A DNA stretch of 64,000 bases from Heterobilharzia americana (lineage: Eukaryota > Platyhelminthes > Trematoda > Strigeidida > Schistosomatidae), in the NCBI GenBank assembly GCA_944470555.2, contig OX104134.1:10333248-10397247 (forward strand). Direction: 5' to 3'. A model generated the notes under the pieces. It made no database searches and was not told where the DNA came from. It saw nothing but the letters and a program-made list of their open reading frames with translations. Of the stretch, positions 13,991 to 25,503 are shown in pieces. The translations under genes were made by a program, and so were the position numbers. The stretch's first letter is position 1. Each line of letters starts with the position of its first letter.

Positions 13991-15840
13991 TCATTTATGC
14001 GGTGACATGACACATGCAAAGATCGATTGACTGAAGACATAATAGTAATTATTCTGCCTATCTAGTTCTTTAAACTGTCTCGATATCTTTCGAAGAATCA
14101 ATCTGATGTAACAGAAAACAGCTTAGAGATACAGTAAACGCTTTATCGTTAAACATTTTATTTCTTACTCATGTACAGTATATGCATCGAAATAGCTCAA
14201 GCATGATATCAATTTCTGTGATCATTCGCATAATCCTCCCTATTTAGAAATTAAGTATTCTTCGGAAAATGTAACAGTAAGAATTGGTCAATGTGATGGA
14301 GCATAATTCCGTATTAGAATGTTTATTTAATGCAGCACAGAGTTATTTACTCTAAGAGAAATATCTCAGTAAGTTATGCCTTCCAAAAATTCACTTCAAG
14401 CTTCCTAAAAATTAGATTCATCTTTAATACAATTGTGGACTATGGATATTTGCCAATCTAAGTGATTTCGTTGTTCCTTACTATTGTATGCCAAGAATAA
14501 CTTTGAGTTATGCCTTGATTTTTATATTTACCTTTGATTTCTAAGCCATTAGTTAAAGCTTGTCAATTTCAATTCGTTTAGCTGTATAAGCAGAGATATT
14601 GCTATTCAGCCGCAGACCTTTCAGTATAACATTTATTATTTCTTTATTTCCTCAACGACAGAAAATGCAGGTAGGTTCAGGCAATTTCATTTATCGCCCA
14701 TCAATATATATCTTCTGCGCTTGTTGTCATTTGTTGTAACGAATAACCAGGTCACTGTAAATCGCTTATTAAGCAAATTGATTTCTTCTCATTCAAATTT
14801 GTTGTAAGAATTGATTGAAGTGAATGTGTACCAGAATTTTCTTGGGAGTGATAGACTTATTCTGACGTATCAGATAATTCACTTAATAAAAATAGGTAGA
14901 ATTTTGTAAATAATAGTCAATCTTCAGCTGAAGTTATTTAAAGAGTTGTTATAAACTGCGCAGTTCCACATACCTGTCATCTGTAATTTTTAAGCTGTTC
15001 AGCAATCTGATTTCTTGGAGCGGGTGTTGAACATCTGTTCGCAAAATTTGAAAAAAAATACATATTCGAACGTCATTAGGTTTTTGAAGTATTCACTTGA
15101 TGACTACTTCTTTTTATGTACAATTAGCCAAGAAGAAACTTACTTTTTTACGTTACGAGTCTTTGAAATTATGCTAAATCATTACGGAGGGTTAAAATAA
15201 CTGGTCCTTATCTAAACATGAGATAAGAAAGGAAGTTTTTCGGAGTATTACATATAATTTGAGTAACTGATTGACTGAGAGTTAGAATTAAAAATTCTTA
15301 TGTGTAAAACTGAACAAATAAGCCACAATGCGATTAGATTTTAACTCGTTATTTTGTAAATAACACGAAGTTCCTACTATTTCATTGGAAGTTTTTCTTG
15401 TACACATTTGCTTCAAAGTTATTGATAACCTGAAGGTAACGTTTCAGCGAGATGGCTAATTACTGAACTTCATGAATAAATACATATTAAAACCTAGAAA
15501 GATGACAACAAAGAATACCCCTGGTACGAAAATGTTTTCATCTTCGATTATTTTCTAGGTGATATTGCCTCAGATACCACAGAACACCAATCGAGTAGAT
15601 CTGTTCAAAATAGTTGGTTTACGTATCTTATTTAAAGCCAAAGCTCCAGAAACAAAAACTCAAAAACATAATCTATCTGTTTAACAGAAATGTATGCAGT
15701 GCTTATGTCTTACTTGGCACACAATATAGTTAACACGTTCCTCAGGAACTTTACCACCATAAACTGTACATTTTAGCCTCTTACCCTTCTCGTTCTATTC
15801 TTGTACTTTATCTCTTTCTATTCATCTGTCCACATGTTTT
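13991..15840. other. AT-rich noncoding stretch
   Basis: Nothing recognised. A 61-codon frame at 15,015-15,200 (+) lacks any motif. The last 130 bases are pyrimidine-rich, resembling PLE 3' untranslated sequence, but I cannot align them. Confidence 0.45.
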
Positions 15841-16338
15841 TTCCATTTTAGTTGATTCATCAGATGTATCATACGCTAAAACTGTATTGTTCAGTGTATT
15901 ACGTTTCGGATATAATTTATTGCCCATAGTCACATCAAGATAACCACCCAACTTTGAGACATCCTTTATATAGTCCTAATTTCTTTCCCTCCTTTGTGAT
16001 ATAAGTAGTAGGGTTTTCTATATATTCGGAACAGGTTCTGAGTTATTCCTCCTGCATGTTGATTGGTGTTGGTTCGATAAACAAAGAATTAGTCATCAGT
16101 CTCTCCCTCCACCCTGACTTGTTGGTCTTAAGGATTCTCACCCTGCTCCATCTTATTGTGTAGTTGTTTGTAATTGCAAGCATGGCGATGGTTGAGTTCC
16201 TTTCCCAATTCCTTATCATACTAGGATCGACCAATTTTGACCTGGCTAGGATTTTGTGTTTGGATAGTCTAATTGACCCTGGTGACCTGGCAATTGTTGC
16301 AAGGGATTTTTAAAAAATTAAGTCGTTCTGCCTAATAT
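15841..16338 (-). repeat. Left arm of 498-bp PLE palindrome
   Basis: Reverse complement of 16,478-16,975, with only about two mismatches noticed (near 15,855 and 16,000). On the minus strand it encodes the same 63-residue C-terminal PLE peptide as the right arm (NSTIAMLAITNNYTIRWSRV..). Matching stops abruptly at both ends. Confidence 0.93.
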
Positions 16339-16477
16339 GACCAAAAGGATCCTTTAACGTACAAAGGTACCTCAGTGACAGTAAGTAGGATACTAAATAA
16401 GACTGGGATTGGAGTAGCATTTACATCTACAAACTCACTTAGAAATAAGCTCAGTAGTTTAAAAGATACTATTGATT
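16339..16477 (+). mobile_element. PLE coding segment between the palindrome arms
   Basis: These 139 bases translate in one open frame that continues into the right arm. They give YKGTSVTVSRILNKTGIGV followed by a S..LKDTID motif, the linker between the RT and GIY-YIG domains in Penelope-like elements. The spacer is therefore element sequence and not host sequence. This shows that the right arm is the native 3' continuation and the left arm the inverted extra copy. Confidence 0.75.
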
Positions 16478-17165
16478 ATATTAGGCAGAACGACTTAATT
16501 TTTTAAAAATCCCTTGCAACAATTGCCAGGTCACCAGGGTCAATTAGACTATCCAAACACAAAATCCTAGCCAGGTCAAAATTGGTCGATCCTAGTATGA
16601 TAAGGAATTGGGAAAGGAACTCAACCATCGCCATGCTTGCAATTACAAACAACTACACAATAAGATGGAGCAGGGTGAGAATCCTTAAGACCAACAAGTC
16701 AGGGTGGAGGGAGAGACTGATGACTAATTCTTTGTTTATCGAACCAACACCAATCAACATGCAGGAGGAATAACTCAGAACCTGTTCCGAATATATAGAA
16801 AACCCTACTACTTATATCTCAAAGGAGGGAAAGAAATTAGGACTATATAAAGGATGTCTCAAAGTTGGGTGGTTATCTTGATGTGACTATGGGCAATAAA
16901 TTATATCCGAAACGTAATACACTGAACAATACAGTTTTAGCGTATGATACATCTGATGAACCAACTAAAATGGAATTGAAACCCTTACACTGTCTTAGCT
17001 TTACTTTTATATTGGTATTCATTTTCATATGTCATCTGTTTTATATCCTTGTTTATTCGCACCATCATCAGAAGTCATTTTCATTTCTCATGTACCATCT
17101 CCCATTTGTTATTTTCTTGTTGTATTCACATGATTTTTACCCGCGTTAAATACAACTCATAGCAA
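16478..17165 (+). mobile_element. PLE GIY-YIG C-terminus and 3' region (includes right palindrome arm to 16,975)
   Basis: KIPCNNC, the start of the GIY-YIG endonuclease domain, appears in the +1 frame at about 16,505. A frameshift then leads into the frame at 16,582-16,773, which ends in NKSGWRERLMTNSLFIEPTP, a PLE-type C-terminus. A pyrimidine-rich 3' stretch follows to about 17,160. The element is 5'-truncated, frameshifted and lacks the RT, so it cannot encode an active enzyme. Known for PLEs: copies are often preceded by a direct or inverted copy of their own 3' part. Confidence 0.75.
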
Positions 17166-18172
17166 CATCATGGTTATTTGGTCTTTAGTCGACTGATATG
17201 CACACATTCATACTCCAGGTAGATCAATCATAAATGTATCATTGTCTCCTGGCTTTTCACTCCTTGTATGGCTACAGTTCTATTTATATTGATTTCATAA
17301 CAACTAACACACGAGACTAACTACCATTTCACTTGAGAAAAAAATTTAAATTCATTTAATTTAATCTCTATTTACCCATAAAACTGACTGTTTCGATAGT
17401 GAAATGATGTTGCTGTATGTTTAGCACCGGTTATTGTATTTCCTCAGTTCTCATGGATTCGTGTCCTTAGAGTCTGAAAAGGAAGGCATAAGAAACAATT
17501 ATTAACTCAAATTATCCTTGTTGTAAATAATCTTGGGAGATCTTTAATTTTTTTTAATTTTGTACTACGGTAGTAAAGCACTAGATTAATTTCATTTTTT
17601 TGTAACCAAATATGGAAAACTGTACATACTGAGGGAGTGAAATTAAGCATAACTGTGACATTATTTACTATCAGACTGAACGTCCTATAAGTGAATTCCG
17701 TCATCGCATGCAAAGCTAGCACCCCACCTAATTTATTTACGTGACGAAAAGAAGTGACAGTCTTGATTAATACTACTACAGTGAAGTGAATAAACTTTGT
17801 CTCGCGATGCATTTTACACCTACAGAATGGCATGAAGCTGTCAGACTTAGTAAAGACTTCACTGATAATTTGCTGAACTTCCTTCTCCATAACAAAAAGC
17901 AATTTGCAGTCTCGTTGAAAAATACTAGATGAAATAAGGTTTAACACAAGGTAGGCTCTTATAAAAATTCCCCTTATTTCTAGGATATTCAGGAAAATTG
18001 ACACTAAGAAATTGGAAATACTGAACTATTCAACTCTCGATTCGGGAACTACTAGATTCCTTAGATCTGCTAATACACTGTTCGCCTTGTTGAAAGACGT
18101 GTTTGAAGAAAACTCACAAAAGTGAAACTTATCTAATGCTTCTATAATTACTTATTGAAATCAATTTTAATA
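17166..18172. other. AT-rich sequence holding an unassigned 165-codon frame
   Basis: A 165-codon open frame on the minus strand (17,507-18,004) is the longest in the window. It has a Met start but no recognisable domain, signal peptide or splice context. Its composition (many Ile, Leu, Phe, Val and Lys) matches chance translation of AT-rich DNA. I list it without assigning a function. Confidence 0.3.
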
Positions 18173-18195
18173 ACATATATATATATATATATATG
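18173..18195. repeat. (AT)n microsatellite
   Basis: About ten AT units in an AT-rich context. Confidence 0.9.
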
Positions 18196-19919
18196 TAAGT
18201 GTTTGATTATGCCCTTTAAAAACTTGTCTGATGCAGAAGTCTGAAGTCAAACTATCCATGTCTGCTTGTTTAGAACAGGAATTATGTAATGTCTCACCTC
18301 TAATTCATAATGCTAATGTAACTACAGAATTATGTTAACTACCGTCTTTTTTATGTAAACTTTTAAAATGTGTGAAAATGCATTTTAGGTCAAAGTGCTC
18401 ACCTTACTTTTTGTGTTGATTTTTGTGCTGTTGAATAAATGAGACAGCAGATAACTTTTACTCGATATGATTGGAATTCAGTCGCTGCACCTTTCAAAAT
18501 TGCACATTACAGAGCCTAATTTGTTCATCTACTAATATGTGTGAGCATGCAACTTATTTTTATATCTCGTTGACATTTTTAAAACTTGCCTTATTTTTTT
18601 CTCAGCTTATTTCTGGAGTAGAGAGATCTTGAAAATCTCGGAGCTAAGCATAAATGTGATTTAACAGTTACATTCATGGATTTGAAGAATCTACCTCTGT
18701 TTTATGCTCACATATGACAGGATGTACTGAAAAAGGTGTGTATTAAGATGAATTCTCTGGTGACGTTAAGCTGTGATGTTCATTTGCATATTTTTGATGA
18801 CAAACTGAAATAAATTTATTTCGCTTACAGTGTAATTTCCAAAGTTAAAGAAGCATAAATTACTTAATAATTTTATTTTATGGAGTTTTTCATTGCAAAC
18901 ATACGATAAAAAGCCGACTGCAGACGTTGAATGTTGAAATTATGACTGGATTTTCTCTAACATTCCCAGATTTGTAACAAAAGCTGCTACGATAAATAAA
19001 ATACTACTGAGAGCTTCACAACGAATAATAGAAATAAATATTGATATATCTAATAAGCATTATATCTACTCGTAAGATGATCACTTCAAACCGTCATTCC
19101 TTGTTAGTTGTAAACATCTCACACATCGGTCTGTACAACGAATATGCAGCTTGTTTCTCCATGATAAAACAGTCGTATTCAGTGGTGACACTTATTTTAG
19201 ACTTCAAAGGCTCTTTAACTAAAGATCTTCGCGGTAAATTAGGACACAGTTTTTGTAAATCTAGTAAGTGATGAATATAACAGGAAAGGTGCAGTAGCTA
19301 ATAGACAGAGTTTTTAAAAACTCCACACATCATTTTTTCTTCTGCTTGGTCACATTAAGACTACTGTGTGACTATTTGGGAACATAAAACAACAAAAAAG
19401 CTTACTGAACAGAAATTTGGAGGCAGCTTTGGATTGACTTCTCTGAAATTCATTCAGTTACCGAGAGTAATCTCTGTCTGACTGTCTTCTGTTAGCATAA
19501 GTGGTGACGTGGAAATACTCAATATTCAGTCATCTCTACAACTGAATTGGTAATCACAAGAAGGCAAAGATTCTTTTAATGGTTATGAAAACACGTTTTC
19601 ACCTAAAAGCTACATGCATCACGTGTAACATATTCTGAAATATTATGTTGGTTTATCACTTTCCCGTATGACGAAAGTAATTTTCACTTGAATCACTTGG
19701 TAAGCAAATATCACAAGGATCATAAAAAAGTCATTCGTGGTATGAATGAGGGTTCTGTGGTTCACGAAATACTAAACAGACTTCCGTTAACTTCTTTGAA
19801 ATCTCTGACAGTGCAACGACCAAGCTAACATAAAAAGAAATGAACCTAGCAATTTGAAGTTTGTTACCCTACATTGATCAGTCAGTTAGTCCAGGTTAGC
19901 TCCTAAAGGAGATCGGTCG
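18196..19919. other. AT-rich noncoding stretch
   Basis: No gene or repeat recognised. A 76-codon frame at 19,041-19,271 (+) has no motif. Confidence 0.45.
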
Positions 19920-20100
19920 CGGCCTAAATAGCTCAGTCGTAACATGTATAACTACAAAAGCAGGTGAGTCGAGTGTCAGTCTCTTTGCGGAAAATAGCGT
20001 CCTCGAGGTCACAGATACGCCACGCTGATAAGTGTCAGTTTGCAAAAACCCTATCTCAAGAGCTTCCTTACCGATTGCCTTCAACCATCTTAAAAGCTTA
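19920..20100 (+). repeat. tRNA-derived SINE, family A
   Basis: It starts GCGGCCTAAATAGCTCAGTC, a tRNA-like A box identical in layout to the copy at 9 kb. The B-box area (GCAGGTGAGTCGAGTGTCAG) is degraded. The body (CTCGAGGTCACAGATACGCC) matches the reverse complement of the 9-kb copy. Confidence 0.65.
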
Positions 20101-20984
20101 AAGACCCCAATGGGCGTTATCGTTGCTGCCTTTCTGCCAACAACTTATACTTGTGACAATTTTAGCACAGGTTTATGGGTGACAAATATGTATAGAGCAA
20201 ATTAATTCTGGTAACTTCCAGCAAAATAATGACGTATATTCCGGTTAACTCGTGATGGCAACCACGTTCGACTACTCCTTAGTGAAGTAGGGATCTTTTG
20301 TTACACATCACTTCAATAGTCATTGACTTCGGTATTTACTTGCTTGCTCTGCACTTTTTGAAATGAAATTAAGGACTGATATTCACAGTTGGTAATAACT
20401 GGAACTTATAAAATCCAATACATACAAGGAGAACAACTGTAACTGTTTTCTTTTATTTACAACCATTCAAGCGTGCCTTGCAAATAAGGCGATTTAGACA
20501 GTTCATCTGATTCCATAACAAGTAGATAAACACTTGTATTTGTAAGTGAATCTCCGAAAGCAACTAAAATAGTGATCGGTTAGTAGTGAGTCACCTAAGA
20601 ATCCACAACCACTGTCATAGGGCAAAATCAACAAAGAAGAAAGTTTTGAAACCGACTGGAATATTGGATAGATTAAATGAAACCCACGAGCTTTTCTCTC
20701 AGCTACAGTTTTGAACAACAAAATATTTTATCAAAGATCCTCAAAGATTATTCAAAAGGAGGATAATTTGAGCAAACAATTGTTTTGAATTACTTCTTTT
20801 TCATTCTCTACGGTTATAAATCCTTGAGATAAGCCAAAATAAGGCATGATGTTTAGTTTTTACTAAATTGAAACAGTCAGTGTCCTGAAAAGAATATTTT
20901 TGATACGTGGCTTATCAAGTTTGGCTGTTTACAAGACTTGATTAAGGTCCTGTCGTTTCTTTTACTGTCACATGATAACTGGTT
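20101..20984. other. Noncoding stretch
   Basis: No gene recognised. A 72-codon minus-strand frame at 20,503-20,721 has no motif. Confidence 0.4.
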
Positions 20985-21300
20985 TGCTAGTCTCAAGGCA
21001 ATAATGCTTTGGAAAAGAAATGATTTCTTTCGAGAGATGCAAATTCGCATCACCCAGTGCTGCAGCCGGAGACATTACGTAACTATGTAGGCCACCAATC
21101 ACACATCACTCAAAGCGCCCATGATACTGAGTCCTCCAGCCCAGTAACCACATTACAAAATAATCGACAGAATTTGGTCGGCACTTAGAATTCGAGAGAG
21201 AGAGAGAGAGACGATTACAAACACCATTTGAAACGTTTAGCGATAAGCAGTAAATAATGTTGAAAGCGTTGGCCTCATCTACAGTGTAATCGCTATCAAT
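20985..21300 (-). repeat. tRNA-derived SINE, family A, with internal (GA)n
   Basis: On the minus strand it has GTGGCCTACATAGTTACGTAA (head), then CGGCTGCAGCACTGGGTGAT and TGCGAATTTGCATCTC (weak B-box area), as in the 9-kb copy. A (GA)9 run lies at 21,194-21,211 in the flank. The right limit is uncertain. Confidence 0.5.
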
Positions 21301-21587
21301 CAAAAGCGCTGAGAATGAGTTTCATATTGATTTCATGTGTCCAGTTTCTAACTACACAATATCAATGTAAAGCTTCCATTAGGTTTCCTGGCTATATATC
21401 CAATACAGCTTTATCTCCAGAAGCAGTTATACTTCAAATATACGAAGTATTTACAAAACTAGTTGACTTGCGTTTTGTTTGGACACATATTTTTCGTAAG
21501 CTGAAAAAAGGCAAGTAATTCTTAGAAAAAAGTAACTGCTCTTGACGGATCAAGAAATTCTCAGATATACAGTGTCATTACTCTTTG
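21301..21587. other. Noncoding sequence
   Basis: A 67-codon frame (21,315-21,518, +) begins with a hydrophobic run, but I see no splice partner. Not called as a gene. Confidence 0.35.
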
Positions 21588-21685
21588 TTGATACGCTTGT
21601 AGTTTCCCACCATTTTACTGGATCAAATATTCCGATCTCCAGTGGCAAATGGGTAGATGCTTTGATATTGCTTGAATATTTATTA
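21588..21685 (-). mobile_element. Hammerhead repeat, tail fragment
   Basis: Minus-oriented tail of the Smα-like unit (TTGATACGCTTGTAGTTTCC.. and TTTTACTGGATCAAAT). It matches 29,964-30,040 and lacks the ribozyme half. Confidence 0.6.
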
Positions 21686-21707
21686 TGACAATTTAATTGG
21701 TTCTGGC

Positions 21708-21890
21708 TAGCCTAGTGGATAATGCTTTGGCATTTGAAGCGATACTTAGGACGTTCTAGTCTCAATGGAAACAACATCACACAATGGGATGCTGGCATGT
21801 CCAGATGACAAGTCCCAAAAAGGACGAAAAGCGCATCCTGTATTCCTCTGCCAGCCAAAATAGAGCAAATCGTGTGCAGTATGGCTCTTT
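21708..21890 (+). mobile_element. Hammerhead repeat, plus copy with broken core
   Basis: Head CTGGCTAGCCTAGTGGATAA, B-box-like TCTAGTCTCAATGG, then the ribozyme region at about 21,800-21,845. The essential core box reads ATGACAA instead of CTGANGA, so catalysis should be lost. It follows a minus-oriented tail fragment head-on. Confidence 0.7.
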
Positions 21891-23267
21891 ACATTCCCAG
21901 GCAAGTGGATTTTCATGACTAGGGAACCTTTTTTAATGGTCAATGATTTAGATACTTCCTACTTTATTAATGTTTAAAAATATAGAACTGTTGGTTGATA
22001 ATGTGCCAACCCGACCGTTTTACAAAGTTACCCCTGCTTTCCATGCACTGATAATGCGACATTTCGTATGCTTCGATATTATTCTTTTGATGCCGCGCTC
22101 TTCGATTGCAAGGAGAACATTAACACCAGAGTTTAGGCCACCTAATACTAAATTAAGTAGCTTTTTATTTATAGATTGGTTGAAAAATGTTGTGCGCTAC
22201 TTCACCTTACTGGCTTACTGTGGGGACTTTCATCTGCGTGGCTTCAAATAACGTTAGTCAACGATAAATTTTTTCGGTAAAAATTATAGAGTTGTCATCA
22301 TTCACATTACTTTCACTCAGATATCCAGTAACGATTTACAATACGAAAGCTTCATGATCTTGCCCGATTCGAGTTAAATTTTCCGACACGTGGTGAATAT
22401 TTTACCATTTTGCAACTGTGTCAACGAATTTTGAATGGAAATGAGGTAATCAGTTAGAGAAAAAAGTGAAATCCTAGTTTCGTCAGCACATATCCATGTA
22501 AAATTAACTTACGATTTCTCTGATAAATAAAACTCATAGGTTCCTACTACTCACGTTTTCAGTGATATCTTAACCAAAGAAACATCAGAATTACCTAAAG
22601 TGAATCTCTTCTAAAAGGACCAGTAAAAGTCATACAGACAATTCTACAGGGCTTCTAAAACTGCCCATTTTTAAACATTATCATTCCCCAAAATTCCATT
22701 GATTAAAAGCAAAATGCAAATAAGGGAGTCCACCTGACAAACAGATAGTGAGAGCATAACACTGTATCGTTATAAAATCAGTTGTTTGGTAATAGATGAA
22801 GGAGTACAATGCAAAGCAAGAGATGTTAATTTGGCGTTTGTTCGTTATTCGTATTCATATGCTACAGGAATCTAAGGATTCATATCTTTTTACTCCATCT
22901 ACGGATATGCAGACATTATCTCAACTTAGGCAAAGACTAACGGAATTCATTAAGGTCAACGTGTCACAATAAAAGTAAAAACAGGCTATGTATGGTTTGA
23001 AAAACGCAAGCAAGTCTGGTGTGTAGGCCTATCTTGTTTTTCAGTTGTGTATCAAACAATGAACAATAAAAATAGTAACAAACTGTTGACGAATGAATAT
23101 CTAAGCAGCTCTAAAAATTTATCCTTTTGAAAGTGTTTATGAAAGCTTACATAATTATTAGTTAACCACTTCCAATGATTTATTTTGCATGAAAGTCAAT
23201 GCATATAATGTGCAAATGAGTTCATTTGCATTCTTCTATGGTAACTAATCGTTCTTCTTGACTATTC
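21891..23267. other. Noncoding stretch
   Basis: A 93-codon frame at 21,970-22,251 (+) has no motif I recognise. Otherwise AT-rich and featureless. Confidence 0.4.
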
Positions 23268-23332
23268 TGACATTACTGGCGATATCGAGGCGTCCATCCA
23301 GGAGCACATATGCTAACCGAGGTCTTTCAGTT
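23268..23332 (+). mobile_element. Hammerhead repeat, tail fragment
   Basis: GCGATATCGAGGCGTCCATC and the following bases match the tail of the plus-oriented copy at 54,546-54,755. Confidence 0.5.
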
Positions 23333-23395
23333 AGGTTAAATCAGTCACTTAGAATTACAACCTGTGACATTAGAACCTTGCCTGTCGCATACGGA

Positions 23396-23575
23396 GTGGC
23401 TATTGTGATAACGTTCTAACGTTTTAAGCGATCAGTCTTGGGTTCAAGTCTTCGTTGAAGCCACATCATTCACTGGAAGTCAGGCGCATCCAGCTGATAA
23501 GCCCTTGATAGGAGGAAACACGCATCCTGGATTACTCTACTAACCACCAACAATTGTCACCATCAAACTTATTCG
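23396..23575 (+). mobile_element. Hammerhead repeat, decayed plus copy
   Basis: The head is weakly preserved, followed by GGGTTCAAGTC (B-box-like) and the ribozyme region at about 23,480-23,535. The core box is CTGATAA, which lacks the required G8, so it should be inactive. The flanking CATCCAG and CCTGGATT of stem I survive. Confidence 0.7.
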
Positions 23576-24478
23576 ACTTTTGCTTTGTTTAAGAAATGAT
23601 AATCGAAAAACATGTGGCAAAAGATGCTTATAAGATCGCATATTGGTAACATACGGCGTAAAACTGGGAAACATAAGGAGGAATAACAATACACTAGTTG
23701 TAAGTTATTTACAAGTCAACCACCGCAACTAAAAGTAACCACCTTCACGTAATAAATGACATGCCAAGTTTAGGAGTGAACTAAGTAGGCAAAACCGTTT
23801 GTCAGAAGAGTCCATTTTACTATATTTTACTGAATATCTTTTGTATGACTGCAACTATAAATTATGCAAATAAGTTATGTTTTTGCTCTATGTAATTTGC
23901 AAAAGATGTCCGAATCCCCAAATAGTTTTCATATTACCTTCATGATAAGAATCGCCATTTTATTTTAAAGATTTACTAACAAATGTGCTACTTCAGTTTG
24001 ACAATATGGCATAACTGATTCATTACTGTTAATGTATATAAGTAGCACTCATCTCTATAGCAATTTAATACATCGATGCAGTGGCTGGAAGTAATTAAAG
24101 CTTATGTCATGTGTCTTAAAATTTGAATTTTTGTTTCACTGACGAATATTTCTGAGACACTCCATTTGTTTGTGGATAAACTAAGGTTCATTTTAATCTT
24201 CGGCCGTCGTCCAATGACTTTTTAAGTGACAGTTAATTTATCACTGACCATATTTCTTCCCAGCAGACTTCGTTGCTTTTCTTGCCGTTATTGATAACAT
24301 AAGTGTCAAGACCCTTCGCCAAGGTAGAATTTAAGCGCCAAGTCTTATTTTTTCATCCGGCTACTATGTTTAAACATAAAATAAGATTTTTTCCGAAACT
24401 TACTGTGTGCATGGCAAAATTCTTCAGTAAAATATTTAGTTCACACAGTAGGGATAGCTTACTTCCTCCAAATTTGTA
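23576..24478. promoter_or_regulatory. Upstream region of candidate secreted-protein gene
   Basis: AT-rich sequence with no repeat recognised. It would include the promoter of the gene beginning at 24,479, but I cannot point to a specific TATA or initiator element. Confidence 0.25.
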
Positions 24479-24603
24479 ATGTCGAAACAGAGTTTTCCAC
24501 TTCTCATAATTTTCATATTGTTGTTAGTCCACTGTGTAGACAAAACGACAACGCCACTAAACTGTACATTTCCTATAGATCCCACTCACAGAGATGCTAC
24601 ACG
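24479..24603 (+). CDS. Candidate secreted small protein, exon 1 (signal peptide)
   Basis: An ATG opens a 41-codon frame that starts MSKQSFPLLIIFILLLVHC, a textbook signal peptide: a Lys near the start, a long Leu/Ile core, then small or polar residues. A Thr-rich stretch with an Asn-Cys-Thr follows. The frame ends at a strong splice donor (ACACG followed by GTGAGC), two bases into a codon. A strong acceptor 265 bases downstream resumes in exactly that phase. The protein is not recognised. The position of the ATG is chosen because an in-frame stop precedes it and because of the signal peptide. Expression is unproven; the call rests on signal peptide plus splice logic. Confidence 0.55.
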
Positions 24604-24811
24604 GTGAGCTTAAGTAATTTTTATGATAAGAATGTTTCACGCGAAGTAAGAAAGGCAGTGTTACTAATTAAAAGATGTTCTGTGCTTTTACAGCCCTTGT
24701 GTTTTGACTGCTTTGGCTCTGATCGCTGAGAGTGACGGTGTTTTATTGTTCTTTCTTTTTGTGAAAGCTCAATAAATAAACTATTTTTGAATTGGTATAC
24801 TTTGCACCATG

Positions 24812-24829
24812 TATATATATATATATATA
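24812..24829. repeat. (TA)n microsatellite in intron
   Basis: Nine TA units, 40 bases upstream of the exon 2 acceptor. Confidence 0.9.
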
Positions 24830-24868
24830 AACGTGTATGATAAGTTCATTTGTTTCATGTTTTTGCAG

Positions 24869-25094
24869 TGTATTTGACAAGAGGCGTTACTGTAATTGCA
24901 GGACTACTCTGACTATCTTGATCCAATCGATTAGTATAGGGGTAACTGATTTTAAAGGTAATTCTTGTGGAATATCCTGTTGTTATAAGCAACTTGTAGA
25001 CACTTTAACACAGGCAGTCGAAATCTACAAAAATGTTTTTAGTGATGATCTGAAGCAGATATCTCTTGCATTTGCCAAAATCTCCAGCAAATAA
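24869..25094 (+). CDS. Candidate secreted small protein, exon 2 (terminal in the short form)
   Basis: A pyrimidine-rich tract ending TTTTTGCAG precedes the exon. One base completes the split Arg codon, then 74 codons run to TAA. Together with exon 1 this gives 116 residues. Cys residues cluster as YCNC and SCGISCC, and the C-terminus looks like an amphipathic helix (LTQAVEIYKNVFSDDLKQI). This fits a small secreted, disulfide-bonded protein, but no family is recognised. An internal donor (TTTAAAG followed by GTAATT, exon end at 24,957) would instead give an 89-bp exon ending in phase 1 and splicing to 26,954. No canonical AATAAA is obvious soon after the stop. Confidence 0.5.
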
Positions 25095-25503
25095 CCTAAA
25101 TATGAAACTTAGCTGCACAAAAATGTCTCAGCGTGAAGCACTTCTATTTAGCTTGTCAGCTTGTCAGCTGTTTGGTAATTTACCTACACTTCATAAGATT
25201 TCGATTAACAATCAAGTTTAATGTTGATGTATCTTCAGGTACCAGCATTTTACCGTAAATGCAATTTCCTAAACTTAAGAAGTTTCTTTGTCAACATTTA
25301 AAATTCATAACTACGCGCACTCATATATTATAGCTATTTTTATTTGAATGTATACGAGATATAATCCCGTGTAGAAAATCATTGTAATAACACAGATGAC
25401 TTGGTCATAATTAAAATGCGGATGCGTATTTTTCGTAAACACATAAGACATTTCTGAAGATTAAAGGTTTACTTCTGATTTGTGCAGAAATGCTACACCA
25501 CAA
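25095..25503. other. Noncoding sequence downstream of exon 2
   Basis: Either 3' untranslated sequence (short form) or intron (long form). Nothing else seen. Confidence 0.35.

Noticed and set aside
16043..16773. Two identical 63-codon frames in opposite orientation as divergent twin genes
   Set aside because: They are the two arms of the PLE palindrome. The peptide is the C-terminal end of a GIY-YIG/PLE protein cut off from its upstream part.
24694..24800. An alternative terminal exon of the secreted-protein gene (TTTTACAG acceptor, short frame to a stop beside AATAAATAAA)
   Set aside because: It is in phase with exon 1, but the 26-residue product is hydrophobic and lacks the Cys pattern. 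The strong exon at 24,869 is preferred. It remains a minor possibility that RNA-seq would settle.
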